Shown one piece after another: positions 26,839 through 35,807 of a DNA stretch of 64,000 nt. The translations under genes and the position numbers were made by a program. Location: the NCBI GenBank assembly GCA_016714025.1, contig JADJOB010000001.1:186001-250000 (forward strand). The letters run 5' to 3'. Source of the stretch: Saprospiraceae bacterium (lineage in GTDB: Bacteria > Bacteroidota > Bacteroidia > Chitinophagales > Saprospiraceae). Within the stretch, counting starts at the first letter, position 1. Every line of letters begins with the position of its first letter. The notes under the pieces were generated by a model. The model made no database searches, was not told the DNA's origin, and saw only the letters and a list, made by a program, of their open reading frames with translations.

Positions 26839-28311
26839 TTAATTTAATAACTGGTTAAATAAATTCCCAAGCAAGGCATTCATTTCTTCGCCCGAACAAG
26901 TATAATGATTGATCAGGATGCTCACACAATAACGCGGCTTTGAATTTTCAGTAATATAACCAGCATATGTTTTTACACGTTCCATGGAGCCGCTTTTAAG
27001 TCGAAGTCCAAAATTATATTTTTTATTGAGTCGAATCGAATGTTTTAGTTTAGAATCCTGCATTGCATCCGGCAAGAGTGTCCAAAAATTAGTTAAGCCC
27101 GAATTAAAATCCAGCCAAAGTAAAAATTGATTCATCTGCCATGCTGATAACATATTTTTGGGAGACAATCCGCTACCATCTTCCAAAACAAATCCATTCG
27201 CATCTTTCCAATAAAATAATTTTTTTATCATATTTTCTAAACTTTGAATGGCTTGTTTACGATCTGTAGTTTGATTCAATTGATATCCAATTTGATGTAA
27301 AAAACTTTCACAATATAAATTAACAGATTTACCTAGAGCGCGGCTACACAATTTTTCCAATTTGGGTGAATGAATGGTCATTACCAAAGTTGAATCAAAA
27401 CGATCATCATGTTGCCTCAATTCAAACTGAATTCCCCTCCGAATCAGTTCAAGTTTTAATAAATCTTTAAATACTTCAGAAGGTTTATTCAATGCAGAAT
27501 AAATAATCATGCTATCTGAATTGCAGCACCGCCAATTTCCTCGAACTTCCTGCAAGCAGGAAGTAGCACTGCCAATTACAAATACATCAGGATCATCAAG
27601 ATCCTTCCAACCTACGAGTTTAGATTGGTAAAAGCTCGTTAAAATGGACGGAGACACATAATCAATTGGACAGATGCTTCCATCTTGATCAGAAGATTTC
27701 AAAACAATTTTGGCTCGATTTTCCATAAAATTAAATCCAAAGCAACCTGCCCCATAGTAGTTTGCTAAATCATAATATAACCACTCCGGATTTTCAGGAA
27801 CATCGCTTACAAAATGTTCATCCACTATAATATCCCCTCGAATGGTTTTTATTCCATTCGCATTCAAATTGAAATAAATAGAATCTGCAATTCCATCAAG
27901 CAATTGGACACCTGGCATCAAAGGAGAAGCAAAACTTGGGTCAGCACTTCCTTTGAAGACCAAATCTCCATCAAAAATAGTTTCAGTAGATTTTTTACCC
28001 AGCAGATAAACTGGAGTTTTGTATTGGAAATCCTGTCCTGCAATTTTAAGAACTGTGGCACAGCTTAGTATTTTCTGTATGGATGCCGGGATCAATGATC
28101 TTTGATCATCGTAAGAGGCAATACTTTTTTTTGTTTTTAAATCATAAATTTGAAAACTGATGCTTGCGTGTTTCAACAGATCATTCTTGACAAATTGTTT
28201 GGTTATTTTATGCAAATGTCTTTTAGAATGCAAATTTTGTGGATATATTTCAGATGCATAAAAACAAATGAAGCTAAAAATGAGCCAACTAAAGTGATTA
28301 CAATATGGCAT
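26839..28311 (-). CDS. dacB: D-alanyl-D-alanine carboxypeptidase/endopeptidase (PBP4, S13 family)
   Basis: Periplasmic peptidoglycan hydrolase that trims or cleaves cross-links. Start chosen at ATG 28311 (490 residues); the upstream in-frame M at 28350 would place extra residues before the signal peptide. Signal region SWLIFSFICFYASEIYPQ. Active-site SxxK is Ser77-Lys80 in IPASIQKI; the second motif is in DGSGLSPKN; the third, normally KTG, is KSG in LRLKSGSMERVK. A long insert between motifs 1 and 2 is typical of S13. The gene overlaps the end of the deacylase gene by 14 bases and lies in the rimK cluster. Confidence 0.9.
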   Translation of the reverse strand: MPYCNHFSWLIFSFICFYASEIYPQNLHSKRHLHKITKQFVKNDLLKHASISFQIYDLKTKKSIASYDDQRSLIPASIQKILSCATVLKIAGQDFQYKTPVYLLGKKSTETIFDGDLVFKGSADPSFASPLMPGVQLLDGIADSIYFNLNANGIKTIRGDIIVDEHFVSDVPENPEWLYYDLANYYGAGCFGFNFMENRAKIVLKSSDQDGSICPIDYVSPSILTSFYQSKLVGWKDLDDPDVFVIGSATSCLQEVRGNWRCCNSDSMIIYSALNKPSEVFKDLLKLELIRRGIQFELRQHDDRFDSTLVMTIHSPKLEKLCSRALGKSVNLYCESFLHQIGYQLNQTTDRKQAIQSLENMIKKLFYWKDANGFVLEDGSGLSPKNMLSAWQMNQFLLWLDFNSGLTNFWTLLPDAMQDSKLKHSIRLNKKYNFGLRLKSGSMERVKTYAGYITENSKPRYCVSILINHYTCSGEEMNALLGNLFNQLLN

Positions 28312-29263
28312 ATTTTTCTTCTTCGTATGCAAGATGAAACATTCCATCACCTACATTCACCAAGGGTGCATTGTTGTGACTTAAAATAAATGCATCTTTG
28401 GATGCATGCATGCGGGTTTCCTTTTGAGCAAATGGATCGGAAATGATTGCAAGCAGTTCGCCTTTACTTACAAAATTACCAGACTCTCTTCGATAGCTTA
28501 CAATTCCACCCTCATGTGCTCGTTCCCAGCTTGCTTTTCTAAACAATCTTCGAATTCCTTGTGGCTTTGATCCTTGAGCCAACATGTTTGATTTAAACAA
28601 TAATTCCCTAATCAGTTTAAGACCTTGTTGAATAGAAAATGGGTCTAATTTATTTGACTCCCCTCCTTCATAAATAATAATTGGTATTTTCATATCCTTG
28701 GCAATTTTACGCAATGATTTTGCAACCAAAACTTTCTCAACCATTAAATTGAAATTACATTTCAAAGCCAATGATTTAGCTTCTTCATGTTTTGATGAAA
28801 ATCGGATTTGTGGATAGTTATAATGTTGTTCGCCACCTGTATGAAAATCAATTCCAAAATCTACCAAAGGCAATATTTTCTTTGTAATAATTTTAGCAAT
28901 CCGGGATGCCAATGATCCAGATCCCGTACCAGGAAAACTTCTGTTAACATCTTTCCCATCCGGTACATCCCTTGAAAAATTTATAAAACCAAAAATATTT
29001 AATAAAGGAATTGCAATCACAGTACCTGCAGTCAGTTGGTGAAATAATTTTTCTGCAATCGCTCTTCTTATAATCTCAACACCATTTATTTCGTCTCCGT
29101 GCATGCCTCCCAATAACAAAACGGTAGGACCAGGATTCTTACTTCTGAATATGTACGTAAAAATAGAAATCCGATTTCCTGAAGGCAATCTACCTGCATT
29201 AATCCGAACCAGTCCCGAACTGCCTGGTGGAAACTCCTGTCCTTGTAAGATAAAACCTGACAT
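28298..29263 (-). CDS. Succinylglutamate desuccinylase/aspartoacylase (M14-like) family protein
   Basis: Zinc-dependent carboxypeptidase-fold hydrolase; relatives remove acyl or amino-acyl groups from amino acids. 321 residues from ATG 29263 (an in-frame TTG precedes it). Zinc ligands are His55 and Glu58 in MHGDEINGVE and a His in DFHTGGE near residue 148; the C-terminal part has a beta barrel-like module (GGIVSYRRESGNFVSKGELLAIISDPF). Upstream rimK is 21 bases away and the two families often sit together; RimK-type ligases add Glu tails and a deacylase of this type could remove them. The start of PBP4 lies inside its end. Confidence 0.88.
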   Translation of the reverse strand: MSGFILQGQEFPPGSSGLVRINAGRLPSGNRISIFTYIFRSKNPGPTVLLLGGMHGDEINGVEIIRRAIAEKLFHQLTAGTVIAIPLLNIFGFINFSRDVPDGKDVNRSFPGTGSGSLASRIAKIITKKILPLVDFGIDFHTGGEQHYNYPQIRFSSKHEEAKSLALKCNFNLMVEKVLVAKSLRKIAKDMKIPIIIYEGGESNKLDPFSIQQGLKLIRELLFKSNMLAQGSKPQGIRRLFRKASWERAHEGGIVSYRRESGNFVSKGELLAIISDPFAQKETRMHASKDAFILSHNNAPLVNVGDGMFHLAYEEEKYAIL

Positions 29264-29284
29264 CAATTAAATTTAGTAAATGAT

Positions 29285-30163
29285 TTATTTCCTGACATTG
29301 CGTTCTATATAACTGATTATTTTTCCCGCAATATCGGCTTTTGTCGTTCCTTCGATCCCTTCTAATCCTGGTGATGCATTGACTTCTAAAATCAGCGGTC
29401 CCCGAGATGCACGAAGAATATCCACTCCTGCAATTGACAAACCCAATAATTTACTTGCGGTGATGGCTGCCGTACGTTCCTGATCTGTTAAATCTACCAT
29501 TAAAGCTGAAGCCCCCCGATGAATATTCGATCTGAATTCACCTGGAACCGCCTGGCGAATCATCGATCCAACAATTTCACCATCCACAACAAAAGCCCTG
29601 ATATCAGATCCATCCGCGTCCTCAACAAATTCCTGAACCATCACATCTTGACCTACCCGATGAAAACCTTCAATAACTGAAACACCCTGGTTTTTAGTAT
29701 GCGATAAAATTACACCCAATCCTTGTGTACTGGACAATAACTTTATCACAGCTTTACCCGAACTAATTTGGTCGTAAACCAAACCTGCACACAGGTCTCC
29801 TCCAGAAATGCCCGACTTTGGCACATCCAGACCTGCACTGCTCAATATTTGCATGCAATGCAATTTGTTTCTTGCTTTTAACAGGGCTTCGGAAGAGACG
29901 CTAGTAAAAATTCCCATAGCTTCGATCTGGCGTATAACTGCAGCACCGTATTCAGTTGCCGAAGCTCCAATTCTTGGAATTACGGCATCAATAGGGCCAA
30001 TTGGGTCTAATCCTACATAAAGTTGAGGATTTTGGTTTTCAATAACCAAATTGCACATCAAGTGGTCAGCAACTTGTACCTGATGCCCTCGTCGGATAGC
30101 CGCTGAAATTAGACTTTGAGTACTATACAGCGATGCGTTTCTGGATAAAATTAATATTCTCAT
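29285..30163 (-). CDS. rimK: RimK-like ATP-grasp alpha-L-glutamate ligase
   Basis: 292 residues, typical for RimK (modification of ribosomal protein S6 or poly-Glu synthesis). N-terminal domain (MRILILSRNASLYSTQSL) then ATP-grasp: KLLSSTQGLGVILSHT with the ATP-binding Lys, VMVQEFVEDADGSDIRAFVV, VGSMIRQAVPGEFRSNIHRG and the metal site AGVDILRASRGPLILEVNASPGLEG with the conserved Glu/Asn. First gene of a four-gene minus-strand cluster (rimK, deacylase, PBP4, methyltransferase). Its acceptor could be S6, F420-type cofactors, or peptidoglycan; not decidable from sequence. Confidence 0.92.
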   Translation of the reverse strand: MRILILSRNASLYSTQSLISAAIRRGHQVQVADHLMCNLVIENQNPQLYVGLDPIGPIDAVIPRIGASATEYGAAVIRQIEAMGIFTSVSSEALLKARNKLHCMQILSSAGLDVPKSGISGGDLCAGLVYDQISSGKAVIKLLSSTQGLGVILSHTKNQGVSVIEGFHRVGQDVMVQEFVEDADGSDIRAFVVDGEIVGSMIRQAVPGEFRSNIHRGASALMVDLTDQERTAAITASKLLGLSIAGVDILRASRGPLILEVNASPGLEGIEGTTKADIAGKIISYIERNVRK

Positions 30164-30188
30164 TCCTTCGATTCCTGATTCTATTCAA

Positions 30189-30196
30189 CAAAATTA
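30189..30196 (-). promoter_or_regulatory. Putative -7 promoter element (TAATTTTG) upstream of rimK
   Basis: Minus-strand match to TAnnTTTG, 25 bases upstream of the rimK ATG at 30163. Would start the four-gene cluster. Motif only. Confidence 0.35.
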
Positions 30197-30313
30197 AAGC
30201 GACAAAATAGCCCATTTTATGATCGATTGGATTTAAATTCATTAAGAATTTATAACATACTCACATGCCTTTTAGAAAATTCCATTAATTTGGAATTTTA
30301 ATTGACATTGACT

Positions 30314-31591
30314 ATGGATAAGAATAAAAAGGCTGAATTTGGTTGGGTAATGTTTGATTGGGCTAACTCATCGTATTCCTTAGTCATTTCTACAGCCATC
30401 TTTCCAATTTATTTTTTAGACAACTCGCCAACATCAATTTCCCTATTGGGTTTAAATTTATCCAATGCGTCCCTTTACGCTTTTTCAGTAAGCTTCGCGT
30501 ATTTGTTCATAAGTTTGCTTTCACCCATATTATCAGGCATAGCTGATTACAGCGGATATCGCAAGCTATTTATGCGAATTTTTACCAGTTTGGGTAGTTT
30601 AGGCTGTATGATTTTATATTTTTTTGATGGACCCGATACACTTTGGATTGGCCTTTCCGGATTTTTAATGGCTACGGCTTGTCATGCCGGATCCTTGGTA
30701 TTTTATGATTCGTATTTGTCGCATCTCGTTCCACCCGATCGTGCGGATAAATTAAGTGCAAGAGGATATGCTTTTGGATATATTGGTTCTGTCATCCTGA
30801 TGTGTTTGAACATCGTTATGATACAACATCCCGATTGGTTTGGATTAAGTGATGGAAAGTATGCGGCCAGGCTTTCATTTTTAAGTGTGGGTATTTGGTG
30901 GATTGGTTTTTCACAATTTGCTTTTTTGTGGCTGCCTAAAGACCAACGGGATTCTCAAAAAAAAATAAATCTCTTTCATGGCATAGGAGAATTAAAAAAA
31001 GCCTGGAATTTTACACGCCACGACCGGGATTCCAAATTTTATCTAAGCGCTTATTTTTTTTACAGTGCCGGAGTACAAACTGTAATTTACCTGGCATCCT
31101 CTTTTGCAAAAAAAGAATTACATTTTGAATCTGCAGAGCTCATTCTGGTTATTCTGATTTTACAATTAGTTGCAATTATAGGAGCACTGGTTTTTGCCAT
31201 GATTTCGCGCAAGACCCATAATCTAATAGCTTTGAAAATTATGATCGGAATCTGGGCAATCATTTGTGTCGCAGCATATTTTGTAAATACGCAAATTCAA
31301 TTTTATATTTTATCTGCCATGGTTGGAATGGTATTAGGTGGCATTCAAGCAATTTCACGATCAACATATTCAAAAATAATTCCTAAAAATCATCCGGATA
31401 CTACCTGCTTCTTTAGTTTCTATGATTCGATTTATTATACTTCAATCGTATTTGGAACCTTCGTGTTTGGTTTTATCAATCAATATACCGGAAGCATGCG
31501 CAGCAGTGTACTCGCTTTGTTTGTGTTTTTTTTACTGGCAGGAATCATCATTCAAAAAGTAAATAAATCTTCGGTACGGCTTACCGATTAA
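30314..31591 (+). CDS. MFS transporter, UMF1 / Atg22-like
   Basis: 425 residues from ATG 30314 (an in-frame TTG is 12 bases upstream). Twelve predicted transmembrane segments. The family block GWVMFDWANSSYSLVISTAIFPIYF starts at residue ~10. PIL..IADYSGYRK is the MFS loop-2/3 signature and FSFYDSIYYTSIVFGTFVFGF a later conserved loop. Known: vacuolar effluxer-like bacterial proteins, with substrates (amino acids, peptides) rarely proven. The gene ends by sharing the TTAA at 31588-31591 with the convergent lipoprotein gene, so no terminator lies between them. Confidence 0.9.
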   Translation: MDKNKKAEFGWVMFDWANSSYSLVISTAIFPIYFLDNSPTSISLLGLNLSNASLYAFSVSFAYLFISLLSPILSGIADYSGYRKLFMRIFTSLGSLGCMILYFFDGPDTLWIGLSGFLMATACHAGSLVFYDSYLSHLVPPDRADKLSARGYAFGYIGSVILMCLNIVMIQHPDWFGLSDGKYAARLSFLSVGIWWIGFSQFAFLWLPKDQRDSQKKINLFHGIGELKKAWNFTRHDRDSKFYLSAYFFYSAGVQTVIYLASSFAKKELHFESAELILVILILQLVAIIGALVFAMISRKTHNLIALKIMIGIWAIICVAAYFVNTQIQFYILSAMVGMVLGGIQAISRSTYSKIIPKNHPDTTCFFSFYDSIYYTSIVFGTFVFGFINQYTGSMRSSVLALFVFFLLAGIIIQKVNKSSVRLTD

Positions 31592-33084
31592 CGCACGATG
31601 TATTCATAACAACCAATGTCCGGTTTGATTAAATCGCGCATTACTCCATCCAAATCTGAATCAATCTCCGGAATGACGAGTGCTTTCATTTCAAGAACGG
31701 ATAAGGTATCCGGATGAAAATCATTTTTTGAAATATCTTTAAAAAGGTGGTCAAAGCTTGAATATATTTCACATTGATCCGTATAGGATGAATTGAAATC
31801 AGGAAATACTTTGATTAATTCATCAATCCGAAATAAACAATTTTTAAAAAAAGGTTTAAATGCCGAACTCATTTTTTCATTCATCCATAATTCATCCCGA
31901 TCTGAACCGGTAATTACACTATTCTGAATTAAAACGTGTAGTGGATGTTCGTAGACGATTTCACAAAAAGGAAAATCTATGCATCGCGAATTACTCAGAA
32001 AGAGCGCTGGTTCTGTATTTCCAAAATTTACCAGGCTGCAATAATTGATTGCATAGGTTCCACCTGTTTCAATGTTTATACTTGAAAGACCTTGGTTATA
32101 AAATAAACAATTTGCCAGTTTTACAGATGCAGAAGAAGCATATACTCCATAGAGACTGTTATTGTAAATTTTCGTATTTGAAATATTACATTCAACAATA
32201 GAATCACAATAGACCCCGAGCAAATTATTTTTAATTTCAGCAAATTCAATTGAATTTCCCTTGCTGCCTTTATCAAAAAAAATCCCTGACCACTGACCGC
32301 TTGTATTTTTAAAGGCTGGTTCAAGTCTTACTCCTTCAAAAATTACTGGCCGTGCTTTCGATCCAGTGACTTGCAAGTTGGCATCTGCACCAATGATTAA
32401 TCTGCCGTCATTATAAAATACATCGTTTCCATTCGAATCCTTTGTCTTTGTAAGACCACCCCAAAAATGGACACGCGTTCCTTCCTTAATAATAAATGAT
32501 CCGTGGTCAATATATACTACTCCATAAAATATATAAGGTTTAGGATCATCCCAGATTAAACTCCCCCCTTGAAGGTCGATAATCCCAGCTTGCCCTTTAA
32601 ATGCTTTGGAGGGAAAGTAATTAGCATTTTGTCCAAAGGCCATTAAAATCATCCGATCGGAATGACTATTGTATTCAAAAACAATGCTATCTAATTTTAT
32701 ATACGGACTGATTTCCGGAGGGTCATTTGGATTGACTCGGACTTCGCAAAAAAGGTAAATGCTATCTTCTGCCCGAATCTCAAGATTTGAAACATCATTA
32801 CCAGGTAAGCCGTCGATGTTAAAATTAAATTCAGATGGATTCGCACCCGGGATATAGATTCTATCAATCCGAATTGACTGTTTGTTTGGATTGTAAACTT
32901 TAAGAACACGGGTTGCCGATCCAATGCTTGTAAAAACCGTGTCAAAGCTCAGTGTGTCTTGTTCAAAACGAAGCATGGCTCTTGGATCCTCCGTAAAATT
33001 TTCCTTATGGCAGGATCCTATAGACCAGAAAAGGAGTAAATAAGTACAAAATAGTCCAACAGCTCTTAATATCCTTAGTTTCAT
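31588..33084 (-). CDS. Beta-helix-type surface lipoprotein
   Basis: 498 residues with a lipoprotein signal (LLLFWSIGSCHKE; Cys25). Residues ~50-150 look like an Ig-type domain (TLSFDTVFTSIGSATRVLKV). Residues ~225-370 contain right-handed beta-helix repeats (IEFAEIKNNLLGVYCDSIVE, ISNTKIYNNSLYGVYASSAS, LANCLFYNQGLSS). The end has DSDLDGVMRD, a Ca-binding-like DxDxDG motif, then DIGCYEY, often seen in such Bacteroidota proteins. Predicted outer-membrane lipoprotein; binding target unknown. Function not assigned. Confidence 0.8.
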   Translation of the reverse strand: MKLRILRAVGLFCTYLLLFWSIGSCHKENFTEDPRAMLRFEQDTLSFDTVFTSIGSATRVLKVYNPNKQSIRIDRIYIPGANPSEFNFNIDGLPGNDVSNLEIRAEDSIYLFCEVRVNPNDPPEISPYIKLDSIVFEYNSHSDRMILMAFGQNANYFPSKAFKGQAGIIDLQGGSLIWDDPKPYIFYGVVYIDHGSFIIKEGTRVHFWGGLTKTKDSNGNDVFYNDGRLIIGADANLQVTGSKARPVIFEGVRLEPAFKNTSGQWSGIFFDKGSKGNSIEFAEIKNNLLGVYCDSIVECNISNTKIYNNSLYGVYASSASVKLANCLFYNQGLSSINIETGGTYAINYCSLVNFGNTEPALFLSNSRCIDFPFCEIVYEHPLHVLIQNSVITGSDRDELWMNEKMSSAFKPFFKNCLFRIDELIKVFPDFNSSYTDQCEIYSSFDHLFKDISKNDFHPDTLSVLEMKALVIPEIDSDLDGVMRDLIKPDIGCYEYIVR

Positions 33085-33117
33085 AAAATCGCCTAAAGTT
33101 AGATTATAAAATAATAC

Positions 33118-33125
33118 TATTTTTG
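33118..33125 (+). promoter_or_regulatory. Putative -7 promoter element (TATTTTTG)
   Basis: Matches TAnnTTTG and ends 17 bases before ATG 33143 of the small membrane protein, first gene of the glycosyltransferase group. Confidence 0.45.
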
Positions 33126-33142
33126 CACTTTAAATCTTACAC

Positions 33143-33298
33143 ATGTCAGACAATAATACCTCCCAAAAAAGTGATTGGCTCTATTTTATAATCTCGACTG
33201 CCGTCACCGTATTTTTATTGGTGTATTTCCCTGCATGGTTCTGGTTGGGGCTACCTTTTGTATTAACCTATCTGACCAAGGCTTTAAAAGCCCTCTAG
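33143..33298 (+). CDS. Small membrane protein (51 aa)
   Basis: A short reading frame: ATG 33143 to TAG 33298. It begins MSDNNTSQKSDWLYFIIST, followed by one or two hydrophobic helices (residues ~12-46, rich in F, L, W) and a short basic end. It lies 20 bases upstream of the GT2 gene with its own -7 element and codon use matches its neighbours, so it is probably real. Possible role as a small partner of the glycosyltransferases; no homology claim made. Confidence 0.6.
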   Translation: MSDNNTSQKSDWLYFIISTAVTVFLLVYFPAWFWLGLPFVLTYLTKALKAL

Positions 33299-33320
33299 CT
33301 TACATTGATCCACTGTGTTA

Positions 33321-34028
33321 ATGATGCATCCGGTAGTTGATGTAATTATACCGGCATTAAATGAAGAGCAATCGATTGGATTGGTGATTGATGCTATACC
33401 CAGGGAAGTTGTCCGAAGTATTTACGTATGTGATAATGGCAGCCAGGATGCGACCGTTGAAGTATCGAAAGCACATGGCGCAACCGTTTTGCATGCTAAA
33501 CAGCGTGGATATGGCTCTGCATGTAAAACAGGAATCCAGCATTTAATTGAACTTGGTCCGAATAGCTATCCGGACATTCTGGTATTTATGGATGGGGATT
33601 ATTCAGACTACCCGGAAGAACTCTTGAAACTCCTGGAGCCCTTTCAAGATTCAGACATTGATTTGGTCATTGGATCCAGAGTTAAGGGAAATCCGGAAGC
33701 CGGTTCTCTTGGGCTGATCCAGCGATTTGGAAATGTCCTCGCCTGCTTTTTAATAAAACTACTCTATAAATATGAGTTTAGTGATTTGGGGCCCTTTCGA
33801 GCCATCCGTTTTGACAAATTATTGGAATTAAAAATGGAAGATCCGGATTATGGATGGACTGTAGAAATGCAAATTAAGGCCGCAAGGAGTAAAATGAAAT
33901 TTGGTGAAGTTCCAGTAAGCTATCGAAAACGTATTGGCAAATCAAAAATTTCCGGTACAATTAAGGGCATTTTCGGTGCAGCTTCAAAGATTCTGTTGAC
34001 AATATTCAAAACATATGTTAAAGGTTAA
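33321..34028 (+). CDS. Glycosyltransferase family 2 (dolichol-/polyprenol-phosphate sugar synthase-like)
   Basis: 235 residues from ATG 33321 (GTG 33315 or ATG 33324 are alternatives). GT-A fold: VDVIIPALNEEQSIGLVIDAI, then VCDNGSQDAT and FMDGDYSDYPEE (the DxD-type metal site DGDYSD), VIGSRVKG, and PFRAIRFDKLLEL. No transmembrane segments, like DPM1-type synthases that move a sugar onto a lipid phosphate. That fits the GT-C enzyme 1.8 kb downstream, which would use such a lipid-linked sugar as donor. Confidence 0.9.
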   Translation: MMHPVVDVIIPALNEEQSIGLVIDAIPREVVRSIYVCDNGSQDATVEVSKAHGATVLHAKQRGYGSACKTGIQHLIELGPNSYPDILVFMDGDYSDYPEELLKLLEPFQDSDIDLVIGSRVKGNPEAGSLGLIQRFGNVLACFLIKLLYKYEFSDLGPFRAIRFDKLLELKMEDPDYGWTVEMQIKAARSKMKFGEVPVSYRKRIGKSKISGTIKGIFGAASKILLTIFKTYVKG

Positions 34029-34080
34029 AATTGTGTTAAAAAATTTTGACTAAGATGCGTTAAGGCTCCATAGACCTTTT

Positions 34081-34088
34081 TATTTTTG
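34081..34088 (+). promoter_or_regulatory. Putative -7 promoter element (TATTTTTG)
   Basis: Matches TAnnTTTG and ends 8 bases before ATG 34097, so the message of the second GT2 would be almost leaderless. Separate from the upstream GT2. Confidence 0.45.
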
Positions 34089-34096
34089 CGATAGAT

Positions 34097-35575
34097 ATGG
34101 ACAACTTGCAGATTTTTCTGATATGCGTTTATACCGCATGTCTTTTATATATAACCAGCTTTTCACTTCTTCAGCTTAATTTGTTGAAGGCTTATCGAAA
34201 ACAGAAAAAGAATAAAGTATTACTTCCGGCATTAACCGATGCGGATTATCATCCGATGGTTACCATTCAACTTCCCATTTTTAATGAGTTGTATGTAATC
34301 GATCGTTTATTAGATAATATTACCAATTTAGATTACCCGAAAGACCGTATGGAGATTCAGGTACTCGATGATTCTACTGATGAAACCAAAGAGCACGCTA
34401 AAAACAAAATAGCTCAGTATCAAGCACTTGGTTTTGACATACAACATATCCATCGAACTGATCGCTCAGGATTTAAGGCAGGAGCATTAAAAGAAGGCAC
34501 CAAAGTTTGCAAAGGTGAATTTATCGCCATTTTTGACGCAGACTTCTTACCTGAACCTGATTTTTTAAAAAAGAGCATGCCTTATTTCAATAATCCGAAC
34601 ATTGGTGTGGTTCAGACTCGTTGGGAGCATATCAACGAAGATTACTCCCTACTAACCAAATTACAAGCTTTCCAATTAAATGTTCATTTTACAGTTGAAC
34701 AAGCCGGTCGTTGCGCTGCAGGCCATTTTCTTCAATTTAATGGCACTGCCGGTATTTGGCGTAAAACCTGTATAGATGAAGCAGGTGGTTGGCAATCTGA
34801 TACTTTGACTGAAGACTTAGACTTGAGTTACAGAGCTCAGTTGAAAGGTTGGAAAATACAATACGTGGAGGATATCATTTGTCCAGCTGAGCTACCTGCT
34901 GAAATGTATGGATTGAAATCCCAGCAATTCAGATGGATGAAAGGTGGTGCTGAAAATTCCCGTAAACTGTTGCCTGTTATTTTAAAATCAAATCTACCGC
35001 TGGCAACCAAATTTCATGCTTTTATGCATTTGGTGAGCAGTGGGATCTTCTTAATGATATTTTGGGTTGCCTTAATCAGTGTTCCGGTTCTTTATGTAAT
35101 GGATGACCTGGAATTGAAAGCGACATTTTTAGGATTTTGCCTTTTAGGCACTTTGGCGGTTATGTCCGTATTTTATGAAGCCAACAATATGATGTGTTGG
35201 AAAGAAAAAAATGTTAAACACCGCATCTGGAGGTTTATGACCCTGTTTCCAACCTTTATGGCTATCTCAATGGGATTTAGTTTTCACAACAGCATCGCAG
35301 TATTAGAGGGCTATTTTGGAAAGAAATCAGCGTTTATCCGGACTCCCAAATTTAATTTAACCACATTAAAAGATAAAATACTTCAAAACAGGTACTTGGT
35401 TCAAAAAATTACAATGAAAACCTGGATAGAAGCATTCATTTGCCTGTATTTTATTTTTGCTATTGCCTTAGCTGTTTATATAGAGTATTATTCATTTTTA
35501 TTGTTCCATGTGCTATTGATGTATGGATTTGGATTAAACTTCTATTATTCTGTAAGACATCTGAGTTTCAAATAA
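34097..35575 (+). CDS. Processive-type family 2 glycosyltransferase (cellulose synthase-like)
   Basis: 492 residues. A membrane helix starts the protein (IFLICVYTACLLYITSFSLL). The catalytic core has QLPIFNELYVIDRLLDNI, VLDDSTDET (first Asp), AIFDADFLPEPDF (DxD), LTEDLDLSYRAQ (TED general base) and QQFRWMKGG (QxxRW), the full set of processive GT2 enzymes. Further helices in the C-terminal third (MHLVSSGIFLMIFWVALISVP and others). Predicted inner-membrane polymerase or glucosyl/mannosyl transferase; product unknown. Similar enzymes make beta-linked glycans in relatives. Confidence 0.9.
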   Translation: MDNLQIFLICVYTACLLYITSFSLLQLNLLKAYRKQKKNKVLLPALTDADYHPMVTIQLPIFNELYVIDRLLDNITNLDYPKDRMEIQVLDDSTDETKEHAKNKIAQYQALGFDIQHIHRTDRSGFKAGALKEGTKVCKGEFIAIFDADFLPEPDFLKKSMPYFNNPNIGVVQTRWEHINEDYSLLTKLQAFQLNVHFTVEQAGRCAAGHFLQFNGTAGIWRKTCIDEAGGWQSDTLTEDLDLSYRAQLKGWKIQYVEDIICPAELPAEMYGLKSQQFRWMKGGAENSRKLLPVILKSNLPLATKFHAFMHLVSSGIFLMIFWVALISVPVLYVMDDLELKATFLGFCLLGTLAVMSVFYEANNMMCWKEKNVKHRIWRFMTLFPTFMAISMGFSFHNSIAVLEGYFGKKSAFIRTPKFNLTTLKDKILQNRYLVQKITMKTWIEAFICLYFIFAIALAVYIEYYSFLLFHVLLMYGFGLNFYYSVRHLSFK

Positions 35576-35624
35576 TACCAGGGCTTTCATACCTTTCATT
35601 TTTTAGAATTCTTGCCATTAGAGA

Positions 35625-35648
35625 ATTCCTGATAAGCTTATCAGGAAT
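35625..35648. other. 24-bp perfect palindrome
   Basis: Bases 35625-35648 are identical to their reverse complement, centred on AAGCTT. It lies between the processive GT2 gene and the GT-C gene. No T-tract follows, so it is more likely a regulator site or a relic than a terminator. Confidence 0.6.
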
Positions 35649-35807
35649 CGAAACAGGCTGTGTTCGCTTCTCTGGAATTCATTTCCATCCTGCTCCGCAT
35701 TAATCCAACTGATTATTTGATGACATTCATCCGTACGATTCATTGTATATTTATAAATTAGTTTGATCTAGTTTGTAAATGTTCTTGATATCTTATTTGT
35801 GATCCAA

